Shown: positions 37,705 to 47,543 of the stretch, piece after piece
How positions within the stretch are numbered: position 1 is the stretch's first letter
Layout: every line of letters begins with the position of its first letter
Source of the DNA: Epithemia pelagica
Taxonomy: Eukaryota; Bacillariophyta; Bacillariophyceae; Surirellales; Surirellaceae
Length of the DNA: 64,000 nt
Assembly: GCA_946965045.2 (NCBI GenBank)
Contig: OX337231.1
Span: 310,001-374,000, forward strand
Direction of reading: 5' to 3'
Translations under genes and position numbers: made by a program
The notes under the pieces: model-generated
The model's database searches: none
The model's input: only the letters and a program-made list of their open reading frames with translations
Told to the model about the DNA's origin: nothing

Positions 37705-38534
37705 TAAAAAAGAGACCCAAACGATGCAACAACACGTACTTCATTTCATTTCCGGAATGGTTGTTTGCCAGGACGGAATAAATGATATCTCATCTCTGTA
37801 GTAGTTGAAAAAATCCATCACTGATGAGTATCTTTGTAAAGTCGTCTTTCTTCTCTAGCTAGGAGCACTTGTTCCGTCTCAAGACATTTGTCGTACTTCT
37901 TTTGTCATGGCGTTGAGTACAAAAGGCGTTCTTGCTCCAAGAATATTGGCATTACTGTCCATTCTTTGTGGTTCACCCTATGTTTATGTATAGAGAGGGT
38001 ACGATCCGAGGAACCGTCCTCCCACTAACTAGTGCAAACGACAATCCAGCCATTGTGTTCCTAGCTAGAGAAAAGCAATAGAAACATTCTTACCTCTAGA
38101 AAATTGGACTCCAATGTAATATACATAGAGAGGGCACGAGGAAACGAAACGACTATTGCAAACGACAATCCAACCATTGTCTCCTACAAGTAGAAAGATG
38201 CAAAAGAATACTACCACCTCTAGAAAAAATTGGAAACCAAGGAGTGAAAAGTGAGAGTGTGGTTTGGTTCGCCACCACCACATTCATTCACTGGTTGTTT
38301 GTGCAGGACGGACAGTGGTCTCTCGGCCAACGGATCCGTTTCCAGTCTCTGGCCACGCAGCGTTTCGAACCAAGAGGGGGAGTTTGGTATAGTATGGGTC
38401 CATCGTTGGTGTCGTGCTTGGAGGAACAAGAAGAAGAACAAGAAGTAGAAGAAGACGACGAATAAGAGGAGGAAGAAGAAGAGGATTGGGGAGTACGGCG
38501 AAGGATGGTGTTTTACTTGGAGGACGGATCGTCG
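37705..38534. other. Intergenic with degenerate tandem repeat
   Basis: 3' flank of family member 1 and the original downstream flank of the membrane protein gene now beyond the copia insertion. Two units of a 135-bp imperfect repeat begin at 37,990 and 38,125 (shared words atagagaggg, gcaaacgacaatcca, cctctagaaaa). A Glu/Arg-coding purine run near 38,430-38,490 is simple sequence. Confidence 0.5.
37990..38242. repeat. Two-unit 135-bp imperfect tandem repeat
   Basis: Both units contain atagagaggg, tgcaaacgacaatcca, ccattgt and acctctagaaaa in the same order, with about 20% visible differences. Confidence 0.6.
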
Positions 38535-38698
38535 TGCTAAAAGTTTGCTTATCAGAAAGATTATACGTTCGTTACACAGAAAACTATCCTGGTTCACAGA
38601 TGGGAGTCGTACACAGCTCCCACCAAAATCGGCCACATAGCCGTGGTAGTTTCCACACATTTGTCGTTCGTTGCCAAATATAGACCACAATTTCAACA
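38535..38698 (-). repeat. Copia 3' LTR
   Basis: TG...CA, 164 bp, pairs with 44,309-44,472; three or four single-base differences seen. Confidence 0.9.
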
Positions 38699-38839
38699 CT
38701 CCTCTCAAATCAACCTTGCCGCTGCAATGTTGGTTTGTCATCGTCTTGTGATCCTTGATTCATCCTAGGTGGTTCGCATCATGCTACCTCCACCTCCGTC
38801 CAACCAAGTGGTTCCGCTCATGCATAATCCACTTATCAT

Positions 38840-41800
38840 TCACTCTGTGCCAAAGATGTGGTGAAGCAAGTTCCGAACAAACCCACGCCTCTTCTCTCCA
38901 TTTGGCAGAACCTTAGTCAACAAGTCCGCCTCATTATCGTGAGTGTTTATGTAGGTCGTTCTCCACTCGTCCCTTGCCACACCCTCCCGCACAAAGTGGT
39001 ATGCAATAGACTGGCTCTTCTTCTTTAGCGCCGAGTCTGGTATTGTAGTGTTCGCCAACACTGACTGATTATCTCCGTAGATAAGGCTTGGGTCGTCACA
39101 CGGTATTCCAAGCATCCTTAGCTTGTACCGTAACCCTCGTAGGTATTCACAACACTGCTTCATAGCAATAAATTCCGATCCAAAGGATGACGATTCGATT
39201 GATGTTTGCTTCTTGCTCCACCAATATGTCAATGCCGAATTCAGATAGACAAGAAAACCCGTTCGAGATCGTCTCGATACCGTGTCGGAAGCATGATCCG
39301 CATCGACTTTGGCGCGAATCACAAACCCCAATCCCCGAGGCTCCGGCATGTTGGGTGGGAACTCCTCCTTGCCATCAATATGGCCAAACTCTGAAGCAGT
39401 CCAATCTCTTCGTTCAAACTCTGTTTCGTCAACGACGGGGTCGCTTGGATCATACACAAGCTCTGCGTTGTGGTACTTCTTGAGGTATGCGAATACCTGA
39501 AGGACTTGTTGCATATGCCCCTCCCTCGGTAGGGCGAGATGGGACGACAACACTGATACCTCAAGGCAGATGTCGACTCTGCCTAACTCGACAATCCAAC
39601 GCAAAACTCCAATCAAAGATTGATAGTACGAGGCGTCTCCCGGTGACAATTCCGCTGAGACATCCAGTTCCGCTCTGTAGTTGGCCTTCATCGGCGTGTC
39701 TGCTTTGCTTGGTAGAGACCATCTTTTGTTCTCATCCTTGGACAGATGATCTTCCACATTCTTTACAGCGGCTTGAACGTATTGCGAAGAACTGAAGGCC
39801 CATGCTTCGGCTCCATTTTCAAGCACAACCTTCCAAACTCTTCCACCGAGATACAGACTTGGAGGACCGACCGACTCCTCTTTCAACTCAAAGTATCGGC
39901 CAATTTCCTCCCGGAGAATCTTCTCCGCTCTCTCCCCGATGGCCAAGGCGTCGTCTACGTAGAGCAATACATACTCGTAGTACGGTGATCCGTCAGACTT
40001 TTCTGCCGGCCTCATCCAGACGTCTGGATCCGCAGGGCATGACTTGAAACCAAGATGACTCATACGTGATCTGAGATGGTTCCGAAAATCCTTTCCCGCC
40101 GTCTTCCCTCCATATAAGGCGCGATGAACTAGTGCAACCTTGCCCACGTTCTCGATCCCAAACTCAGGACCACATATAATGTAATCCTTTCTTGAGGATG
40201 GCGCCTGGAGGTACGCATTTCTGATGTCGGCGGCGAAGACATCAAGCCCATTCAGAGCGGCGTACGTGAAAGCGATGCGTACGCTTTCTCTAGACACCAC
40301 ACCGGCAAACGTTGATCCCTCTGGATCTGGTGTCTTGTGCCCATCGAGGACCCACCTGGCCTTCCTGGTGAAGTCCATCTTCACGTCCCAGACTAGATGT
40401 CCGGTTACCAGGTGCCAACCATGGGGTGCCTTTTCTCCATCGGCTAGGATTTTGAAGGCGACTCCAACATTGAACATCTCCTTGGCTAGAGCCTTCATCC
40501 AATAGTCATTGCCGTTTCTCTTGTCAAGCTCCTTCGCATGCTCCACACTTGTAGGTATCTCTATACCATACTTGTGCCGGACCTGTCGTGTCCGTGTCTT
40601 CAGTGCCGATATGATTGCGTCCCTGCGCCGCAATGTTGACTTGGCCCACCATTGAAACGCGGGCTCATCTTCCAATCCTCGTGCAACGGCAAACTCGGCC
40701 GTCTCAATAGGATATGATTCCTTCATGTCTGCCAATCGTTGCCAAGATTCAGATCCATCCTTCCACTTGACTAGCAGCCACCACCCTCTCGTCGTCTTCC
40801 TTGCCCTCCGTCTACCATGCCTGTCATAGACGTATTTGTCGCGTTTGGATACGGCCAGAGATTCGTCCTTCTTCCATTCGACTATCCCTTCCATCAGTCG
40901 CAGGTGTTTCCCATCTGTGTCAACCTCGGCAAGCATGCTTTCGGCTATGACATTGGCGGCATACTCCTTGACTTGGCCGTCCAAGAACTCGACTTCGTAG
41001 AGGATTGAGTTGCTGTATGGGTCGTCATGATATTTGCCAGACGTTGTCCCATCGGCCCCAATAGCTCTTCTCTTGACCACTCCCTTGCTGATCTCATCAC
41101 CGATCTGCATCTGCACTTCAGCGTTGATCATCCTGTCGTAGGCAGGGCATTGGTTCAAGAGTCTTCCCGTGTTGTCGACTGTGTCTTCTATATCCGGGGT
41201 GGTATATTGAGGTTGTTCGTCGTCCTCATACGGATCATAAAATTTTTCATCGTCGTCGGGAATGGTAGGTGGTGGTTGTATGGAGGTGCCATGCCTCCTC
41301 TCAATCAATGCGTTGAAGGCCTCACGCTTTGATTGCTCACTGGCACTGTAGATTTCAGATTCTTGTAGTGGGCGGGTAGACCGTCGTGGCACCACATTTC
41401 CATTTGCTTTTAGAACCCATTGTGCCATCTCATTTCCTTCACCTTTTGCCAGTCCAAGGATACGACCTAGGACCTCTTGGTTGTGGGGAAACTTTGCTGT
41501 GTGCTCACGAAAGTAGCACCATTCGTACCACTGGTATCGTCCAAGACTCGAAATATCCCCCTCAACACCCAGCGTTGCGGTGTAGGGATTCGTTCCCCGA
41601 ACGGTGATGTAATCTCTAGCCGTGAGATTGTAAATTCGGACTCTCCTCTCTAGGCAGTAGTCCCAAAACGGAAGCGGGGAGTTCGCTTCGCGCATGTCTT
41701 TGCGAACCGCTTCCTTTATCAACTTGATATACAACTCAGCTTTATTCGCCCAGGGCGTGCCCTCTTCCAACGCGCGAAGAGTTGTTCCGATGTCGTTGAG

Positions 41801-42058
41801 GAATAATTTCATGTCGGAACTCGTTTGTTCCTTGGACATGTCACATATCAACGCATCAGGGGCACCAATTTCTTTTGCAAAGATTTTGACAGCCATCAAA
41901 ACTTCCGACTTCCTCTTCATTGGCACCACATGCATGAAGCCTTTGTCGGTAACAAACAATTGGCAACATGTGTGGCCACGAGACGACTTCCCTCCTTTCT
42001 TCGTCGCAAACAAGGTGTCCATATAGAAGTATTCTTCTATTCGTCGGTACCGGAGCAT
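38840..42058 (-). CDS. Copia pol: integrase core, RT, RNase H
   Basis: 1072 codons open. Integrase catalytic residues: Asp in YMDTLF, Asp in ICDMSKEQ and Glu in NKAELYIKL, followed by the C-terminal region with EGNEMAQWVLKANG. RT: DIRNAYLQAPSS and catalytic YVDD (VLLYVDDALAI). RNase H: KVDADHA, SSFGSEFIA, YGDNQSV, and a C-terminal HDNEADLLTK. These run in the order integrase-RT-RNase H that defines copia. The frame begins inside the integrase; the upstream zinc-binding part is absent and the protease lies in another frame, so no complete polyprotein can be read. Everything from the integrase core to the end is intact. Confidence 0.9.
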   Translation of the reverse strand: MLRYRRIEEYFYMDTLFATKKGGKSSRGHTCCQLFVTDKGFMHVVPMKRKSEVLMAVKIFAKEIGAPDALICDMSKEQTSSDMKLFLNDIGTTLRALEEGTPWANKAELYIKLIKEAVRKDMREANSPLPFWDYCLERRVRIYNLTARDYITVRGTNPYTATLGVEGDISSLGRYQWYEWCYFREHTAKFPHNQEVLGRILGLAKGEGNEMAQWVLKANGNVVPRRSTRPLQESEIYSASEQSKREAFNALIERRHGTSIQPPPTIPDDDEKFYDPYEDDEQPQYTTPDIEDTVDNTGRLLNQCPAYDRMINAEVQMQIGDEISKGVVKRRAIGADGTTSGKYHDDPYSNSILYEVEFLDGQVKEYAANVIAESMLAEVDTDGKHLRLMEGIVEWKKDESLAVSKRDKYVYDRHGRRRARKTTRGWWLLVKWKDGSESWQRLADMKESYPIETAEFAVARGLEDEPAFQWWAKSTLRRRDAIISALKTRTRQVRHKYGIEIPTSVEHAKELDKRNGNDYWMKALAKEMFNVGVAFKILADGEKAPHGWHLVTGHLVWDVKMDFTRKARWVLDGHKTPDPEGSTFAGVVSRESVRIAFTYAALNGLDVFAADIRNAYLQAPSSRKDYIICGPEFGIENVGKVALVHRALYGGKTAGKDFRNHLRSRMSHLGFKSCPADPDVWMRPAEKSDGSPYYEYVLLYVDDALAIGERAEKILREEIGRYFELKEESVGPPSLYLGGRVWKVVLENGAEAWAFSSSQYVQAAVKNVEDHLSKDENKRWSLPSKADTPMKANYRAELDVSAELSPGDASYYQSLIGVLRWIVELGRVDICLEVSVLSSHLALPREGHMQQVLQVFAYLKKYHNAELVYDPSDPVVDETEFERRDWTASEFGHIDGKEEFPPNMPEPRGLGFVIRAKVDADHASDTVSRRSRTGFLVYLNSALTYWWSKKQTSIESSSFGSEFIAMKQCCEYLRGLRYKLRMLGIPCDDPSLIYGDNQSVLANTTIPDSALKKKSQSIAYHFVREGVARDEWRTTYINTHDNEADLLTKVLPNGEKRRGFVRNLLHHIFGTE

Positions 42059-42059
42059 T

Positions 42060-42647
42060 CGGTCGTTGGTGCCAAAAGGAGAAGATTCCCCAGAGGCTCA
42101 GAGGGATTCGGAAACCCGTGGACGGAAAAATGACCGCATGATCGTCTGTGGTCGGGTCATCAGTATGGATCTTCGCCCGTTCGTTGACCCTGATGCCTGC
42201 CTCTCGAAGGATGAACGGTGGGATTAAGTTGTTCTCCATTGCTTGAACCCACAAGGCGTTTTGAATGACGAGAAGGTATGGCTTCCCTGCATACGGACAA
42301 TCGTACCGGACAATGGCGTCCACCAGTTCCGCTTGCATCGATTTGTATTGGGGTGTGAAAGGGCTAACATCGACCTTCCTCCCATGCTTATTTATGATGT
42401 ACGCATGCCGTCCGACGACAGGCATATTGGCATGGCTATCCAGCTCCGTTCGATGCTCCCCATCCATGTCCTGCATTTCCTCATCATTGTCCAGTGATGC
42501 AGCGGCAACAAGCGCAAAACATCGGTTTGGAACAATGGACTCATGCTGCCTGCATTGGCATTCATGCTCAAATTTTCCGTGTTCTCCGGGGTCCCATGGT
42601 TTTGTGTTGTCCGGCTGCAATATCCCTCCTCTCAAGGATGAGGACAT
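42060..42647 (-). pseudogene. Copia protease segment, truncated by internal deletion
   Basis: From ATG 42647: the motif TELDSHANMPVVG is the copia aspartic protease with the DSHA variant typical of diatom elements, followed by VSPFTPQYK..., IPPFILREAG and FRIPLSLWGIFSFW. Soon after (near 42,060-42,110) the sequence jumps to the integrase core in a different frame. The gag-pre-integrase/HHCC zinc-finger segment normally between them is missing. Confidence 0.8.
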
Positions 42648-42665
42648 GGCCGGACGCCCTCACGA

Positions 42666-44276
42666 GAACTTCGCCTGCTTGAGAATGGATTGGAGGGTGG
42701 ATGGTTTCTTGGGAGCAGCGGCTGGTGGTGCGGGTGGGAGAGCAAACTATGCCTTGACAGCATTTTGAACCATGCTTGCAATTTGCGCTTGCAAATCTGT
42801 TGTCTCCTTTTCTTCTTCAATTTCATTCTTTGCAAACTTTTTAAGTTCCTTGGCCACGACAGAGGCCAGTTGCCGTTTGACAGACTTGTTGCTTTTCCCT
42901 TTCTTATCGTTCTTGTTGTTCTTCTTCTTTGAAGGGTTGGCTTTGCGCCATTCTCGCAGCTCGTCTTTCTGCTCATCGGTCAGGTTGTCATACTCACTGG
43001 GAGTATGGTATCGGAGATGGACCCCCGTCTTCCCAATGCTCTGCTTCTTCGCAGCAGTTGTGGAGCTGGCTTCAGCTGTCACGGTAGTGTCATCGATCTC
43101 AACAGAAGAGATTTGCGCGGCATTGCGCTTGTTATTAGTGGCGGCGGCTCTTTTCTTGGCCACAGGATCGTAGGGCAGAAGGTGTGCCGCGGCCTTCTCA
43201 AATCTGTTACGCATCCCATCAGGGTCAGTATCAGTGCGGACACTTGCCATTGCGGCTTGTAGTCCAGCATCAGAGCATTGAATCCCTTCAAGTAAGTACC
43301 CAACACGCGTGTGTTCGTTTGGCAGTTGATACGAAACATGATCTGCACACTGTTGCATGGAGACATACGCATTTCTATGCTGCGCAATGAACCCTTCTAA
43401 CGGAAAGCTGTTCTGTCCCTTCCATACTCGCGTGTGAAGAAGGTCGTCTTGGCGCTTAATCTCGGCCTCCCATTTGTCTTGTCCTGCATAATGGCTTGTC
43501 AAAGCCGTCCATGCGCCTCGACCATCCTAATTCCGTTGATAAGGTTTAATAGACGCTGCATACGTCGTTCCTCTAGTTGCTTCTTCGAGGTGATAGTATA
43601 CAGATGCATTGTCTTCTCTGTATAGTTCATGGTCGTGAGATGCGCGTGCAACCAATTCAACTTCAATGGAGCCGTACACTGTTGAGTGTGGCTTGTTGTT
43701 GGCTTGGGTAGGTGGAACCGCAGGTACATCTACTTCCTGTCGAATCACATATGCCAGAGGAATGGTTCTCACTCCAATGAGACGGTGAAGGTAGTCCTGG
43801 AAAGCTTCGGTCCACTTGATAATCGGTAGCGCCTTGCTGATTTTGGGGACGTCTGGGTCATCTGAGTCCTTTTGTGCCTTCAATGCCTTCCATTGGGCTT
43901 CAAAGTTCTTCATGACATGGGTCCACTTCATGTTCCCAGAGGTCAGATCACCTCCAACAGTGTTATAATAGCGTACCAATTCACATGCCACAGTTAGACG
44001 GTGTTGTGACTTGGTGCCGAATACGAATGGTGGTGTCGGAATTGTTGCTCCTGCAGCTGCCCCAGGGTTCGGATCTGGAACTCTGCCACCCGGTTTCCGT
44101 AAGTTGTCGGCCACTTGCTGGAGTGTTTCCTTGTCAAAATCAGCTAGGTCAGGGATTGTGCTAATTCCTTCAACTTGAAGTTGAGTTACCGTTGCTTGGG
44201 GAATGCCCATTTGATCGGCATCTTGAAAGAAAGACGTCGTCTGGGCAGCAGTTAGTACCATGGTGATGTAGTTCAC
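42666..44276 (-). pseudogene. Copia gag, two in-frame TAG codons
   Basis: Gag coat-protein frame from ATG 44276. One frame continues through TAG at 43527-43529 (within the conserved QRN-stop-DGRGAW segment) and TAG at 42747-42749 to a TGA near 42,666, just ahead of the protease ATG in the same frame. Blocks include MNYITMVLTAAQTT, the helix WTEAFQDYLHRLIG, DGRGAW, FIAQHRNAYVSM and a basic C-terminus (KKKNNKNDKKGK). No CCHC knuckle is seen. The two TAGs are read as nonsense changes. Confidence 0.75.
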
Positions 44277-44308
44277 TCGAAAAATCGGAACGAATGGGTC
44301 TGATAAAC

Positions 44309-44472
44309 TGCTAAAAGTTTGCTTATCAGAAAGATTATACGTTCGTTACACAGAAAACTATCCTGGTTCACAGATGGGAGTCGTACACAGCTCCCACCAA
44401 AATCGGCCATATAGCCGTGGTAGTTTCCACACATTTGTCGTCCGTTGCCAAATATAGACCACAATTTCAACA
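44309..44472 (-). repeat. Copia 5' LTR
   Basis: TG...CA, 164 bp. It lies 10 bp beyond the stop codon of the neighbouring membrane protein gene (stop at 44,483-44,485). Confidence 0.9.
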
Positions 44473-44482
44473 GTCGTCCTTG

Positions 44483-45907
44483 TCATGTCGTTGTTGACGT
44501 CCGTACGACTTCAAACGAATCCGTTTCTTCCAACACCAATTGATTCTCCGGATCCTCGTCGTCTACTTGGACGTCTTTTCGGTGTTCGTTCTCGTTCTCG
44601 TCGTCCGGGTCGTCCTGTTTGGTTTCGTGGGTGGTACTGCGGTGGGTCGTCGTTTTGGTGGTGGAGTCGACGGCCGAATCGTTGGTTGGCGGTGGGAGTG
44701 CCGAATGGTAGGGTCCATACTGCAACTCGTAGTCGTGTTGCTGTCGTAGATTCCGGGTAATGGACGGCGTTGGTACCAGGTAATTGCACAGGGCATCGAC
44801 CAAGCGCAAACAGGTGGAGACCCACAAACACGACAAGCCCGGTCCAAAGCGCCACTCGAACCGTACCAACAACAAGTCGGACGGGTCCACCGACGTACTG
44901 TCGTGATCGTCCGGGACCACGGTAAAATTGTTGCGATAAAAGGGCCGCAAGTCTTGTTCGACATCGTTGAAACAGTGATCTTGGTAACTGGCAATGGTCC
45001 ACAATCCCAAAATCACAGACAAGGTGGCCATGAGACTGCCATAAAAATTGGGACAATTCAAATCGTACTGCGGATACATGCGGGTAATGTCGGAAACCAT
45101 GTTGCGCCCAATCAACATGACATTGACGATGCAAGTCACGACAAATTGTTCCGACCTTTCCTTGCACTCGCCACACAAATCATCCGACAAGAAGCGTTGA
45201 ATACTGTTTTCGTCGCCAATGGGCGAGTCGCAAAATTCGTCAAAGGAGGAAACGGTATCGCCTCCCATAACCTGCGAGGGATCCGTCAAGGCCACGGCGC
45301 GAAAGCCAATATCGAGACGGGCCGACGTACCATTGTTCCACGCCGGAACAGTAATGTCGCCGCGGGTAAAACTGGTACTCGTCAACAAATTGAAATTGGT
45401 CGTAAAGGCCATGCTGGCGACAATGGTAAAGGCCAGAGCGGCGAAATTAAAGCAAAAGCCGACGGCAAACACGCGACGACGCGCCACATGATTTTTCTTG
45501 AAAAATTGACAACCAATTTGGCCCACGCATTCGCAACAGGCATTTTGTTCCAAACATCCGGGACACCGGCGGACGCAGGGAGGGACATAACAGAGAAAAT
45601 GCGGAGGACGATGCCGACAATCCGTCGGATCGCCATCGTCCAGTAGTGGGTCGTCGTCGTCGTCGTCGTCGTCGCTCTCATTGGGAGACTTGTTCTTGTC
45701 GTTCTTGTCGTTGGATGGATTCTTGCTGGATTTCTTGGTACCATCTTCTTCTTGTTGTTGTTGCAGTTCCAAGGCCGCTCGAACGGCTTCTTCCTCGGAT
45801 CCTGTTGGCTGTCGTCGTTGAGACGGTGGAATGTAGGAATTTCCACTCACTCGATCGTAAATGTATTGGCGACACACCACGGTTCCGGGTGGTGGAGCGC
45901 GGCTCAT
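44483..45907 (-). CDS. Hypothetical four-span membrane protein
   Basis: 474 residues from ATG 45907 (an upstream in-frame ATG at 45997 adds 30 residues that lie in the tandemly repeated 5' flank). The N-terminus is polar with Gln, Lys/Asn and Asp runs. A Cys/His-rich stretch (CRHRPPHFLCYVPPCVRRCPGCLEQNACCECVG... in part) precedes the first helix and could bind zinc or be acylated. Helices: about VFAVGFCFNFAALAFTIVAS, FVVTCIVNVMLIG, GSLMATLSVILGLWTI and LSCLWVSTCLRLVDALC. The long loop after helix 1 has sequons (NGTS) and cysteines, suggesting it is extracellular or lumenal. The C-terminus is acidic. No family recognised. The copia 5' LTR now follows directly. Confidence 0.7.
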   Translation of the reverse strand: MSRAPPPGTVVCRQYIYDRVSGNSYIPPSQRRQPTGSEEEAVRAALELQQQQEEDGTKKSSKNPSNDKNDKNKSPNESDDDDDDDDPLLDDGDPTDCRHRPPHFLCYVPPCVRRCPGCLEQNACCECVGQIGCQFFKKNHVARRRVFAVGFCFNFAALAFTIVASMAFTTNFNLLTSTSFTRGDITVPAWNNGTSARLDIGFRAVALTDPSQVMGGDTVSSFDEFCDSPIGDENSIQRFLSDDLCGECKERSEQFVVTCIVNVMLIGRNMVSDITRMYPQYDLNCPNFYGSLMATLSVILGLWTIASYQDHCFNDVEQDLRPFYRNNFTVVPDDHDSTSVDPSDLLLVRFEWRFGPGLSCLWVSTCLRLVDALCNYLVPTPSITRNLRQQHDYELQYGPYHSALPPPTNDSAVDSTTKTTTHRSTTHETKQDDPDDENENEHRKDVQVDDEDPENQLVLEETDSFEVVRTSTTT

Positions 45908-45986
45908 GTGGGTTCCGGGTAGATGTTGGTAGTATCGTATAGTCTTGGGGAGAGTGTTGGTCGTCTCTCGAGTCGAAATGTGCTCT

Positions 45987-46140
45987 AGAGCATCCAAGTT
46001 TGATCAAGTCTCTCTTCGCTTGAAAAAATGATACGGCAACCGTCGTTGCAGCATCCGTCATTCCATCCGCAAGAAACGCGAAGATCGGCGCACCTCGATC
46101 TTTCATGGCTTGAGCCAATACACAATCGCGCCAAACCCTT
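45987..46140 (+). repeat. Partial, diverged unit of the 263-bp repeat
   Basis: Matches the second part of the 263-bp unit (tccaagtttgatcaagtct..., cctcgatctttcatggctt, gccaaaccctt) with several differences. It is the unit nearest the membrane protein gene. Confidence 0.75.
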
Positions 46141-46146
46141 GTATGC

Positions 46147-46600
46147 AGGGTGACCGGAGGCTAATTATACCCTCACTTTTAGACCCGGTCTAAAAGGGTA
46201 TAATTATTTTAGACAGAGGTCGAGTCTAAAATAAAATTTTTGGACTCTTAACCTTAACCCTTCAGTAGCGCCGCCACCACTGCGTGAGTACGAGACCGTT
46301 CTGCCTCATTCATCTCAATGACATCTCAATGAACAAAGTAAGGTCTCAGTTATCCTCTCTCATGCTTAGAGAGTGCAAGAACAATGTCATACATACCATC
46401 CAATAACTTAGATGATGAAGCTATGAGGTCCTCTGGATGTGTTGTCATAGACAATGCTCGCTCCTGGTAGCTGTCTGTCTAGGGTTAGGGTTATTGCTTC
46501 GCCATACAAAACCACGGTGAGATTTTAGACCCTGTTTTAGACATTTTTTACAGTCTAAAAGTACTTTTAGATTTATTTTAGACCCGAAATATTTTAGACT
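46147..46600. mobile_element. 454-bp TTTTAGAC-rich inverted-repeat element (MITE-like)
   Basis: Flanked on both sides by gtatgc (46,141-46,146 and 46,601-46,606). It splits the repeat array at a unit junction. No coding capacity. Both ends carry clusters of the octamer TTTTAGAC or its complement, about nine in total: CTTTTAGACC-C-GGTCTAAAAG at 46,176-46,196 inside a larger palindrome with AATTATACCC/GGGTATAATT, ATTTTAGAC-9nt-GTCTAAAAT near 46,208-46,234, and the perfect 18-bp palindrome 46,554-46,571. It also holds two short telomere-like words in opposite directions (ttaaccttaaccc near 46,250, agggttagggtt near 46,482). Transposase family unknown. Confidence 0.6.
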
Positions 46601-46601
46601 G

Positions 46602-47215
46602 TATGCCTCATGGCAGGCAGGTTCACAGTTCACAGAGCATATATATTTACAATTGCCCGACATGTCATTCGGAAGCAGAGACAGTTCTCCAAAGAGAATC
46701 CAAGTTTGATCAAGTCTCGTCTTTGTTTGAAAAAATGATACGGCAACCGTTGCATCCTCCGTCATTCCATTCGTTGTCCGAAAGAAACAAAGATCTGCGC
46801 ACTGCGCACCTCGATCTTTCATGGCTTGGGCCAATACGAGTACACAATCGTGCCAAACCCTTGTTATGCCTCATGGCAGGCAGGTTCACAGTTCACAGAG
46901 CATATATATTTACAATTGCCCGACATGTCATTCGGAAGCAGAGACAGTTCTCCAAAGAGAATCCAAGTTTGATCAAGTCTCGTCTTCGTTTGAAAAAATG
47001 ATACGGCAACCGTTGCATCCTCCGTCATTCCATTCGTTGTCCGAAAGAAACAAAGATCTGCGCACTGCGCACCTCGATCTTTCATGGCTTGGGCCAATAC
47101 GAGTACACAATCGTGCCAAACCCTTGTTATGCCTCATGGCAGGCAGGTTCACAGAGCATATATATTTACAATTGCCCGACATGTCATTCGGAAGCAGAGA
47201 CAGTTCTCCAAAGAG
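46602..47215 (+). repeat. 263-bp tandem repeat, two full units and a part
   Basis: Units start at 46,602, 46,865 and 47,128 (tatgcctcatggcagg). The first two are almost identical. The third stops after about 88 bp and lacks a 7-bp word (cacagtt). Each unit has an atatatattta patch. No open frame is kept across units in a way that suggests coding. Confidence 0.9.
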
Positions 47216-47543
47216 ATAAGCCCTTGAACCCATGAAGCAGCGCATAGGCAACATAGTGGAGTCGTACATAGATTCGAGTCACGCTGACGTACGGCGCAGT
47301 GGACCATCCATCACAATCAGACACTGTTCTTTTCGGAGAGACATTATCAACGATTTCCCCACTGTGTCCTTTGGTTGTTTGTTTGTGGTGTGGTGGAATC
47401 TCCCTATATCGCTTTTGTTGTGTTGGCAGCAGAGAGCAGAACTACAATTGCTTCTTCTTTTTATCATCATCAAGGAAGAAGGCCAATCGTAGAATCGACG
47501 GATTGTACATTGGTGTGTTGGTTTGGTGAGCAGCAAGAACAGC

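Larger units (their letters stand above)
38535..44472 (-). mobile_element. Ty1/copia retrotransposon (diatom CoDi type), minus strand, defective
   Basis: 164-bp LTRs (38,535-38,698 and 44,309-44,472) start TG and end CA, differ at only a few bases, and are flanked by the 4-bp duplication gtcg (38,531-38,534 and 44,473-44,476). In element orientation a purine tract (ttgagaggag) precedes the 3' LTR. Next to the 5' LTR the sequence gtttatcagaccc weakly resembles an initiator-Met tRNA binding site. Domain order is gag, protease, integrase, RT, RNase H: copia. Defects: two in-frame TAGs in gag and a junction between protease and integrase that lacks the zinc finger and shifts frame. Similar LTRs imply recent insertion. 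Confidence 0.9.

Noticed and set aside
38220-38741. 173-codon minus-strand frame
   Set aside because: Runs across the copia LTR boundary, so it was created by the insertion.
44511-45646. Frames of 221 (minus) and 247 (plus) codons
   Set aside because: Shadows of the four-span membrane protein, which has a consistent helix plan and Cys pattern.
46245-46495. Interstitial telomere
   Set aside because: Only two TTAGGG-like units in each direction; too short, and inside the inverted-repeat element.
46602-47215. CRISPR array or satellite gene family
   Set aside because: Units are directly abutting 263-bp repeats with no spacers, in a eukaryotic setting.
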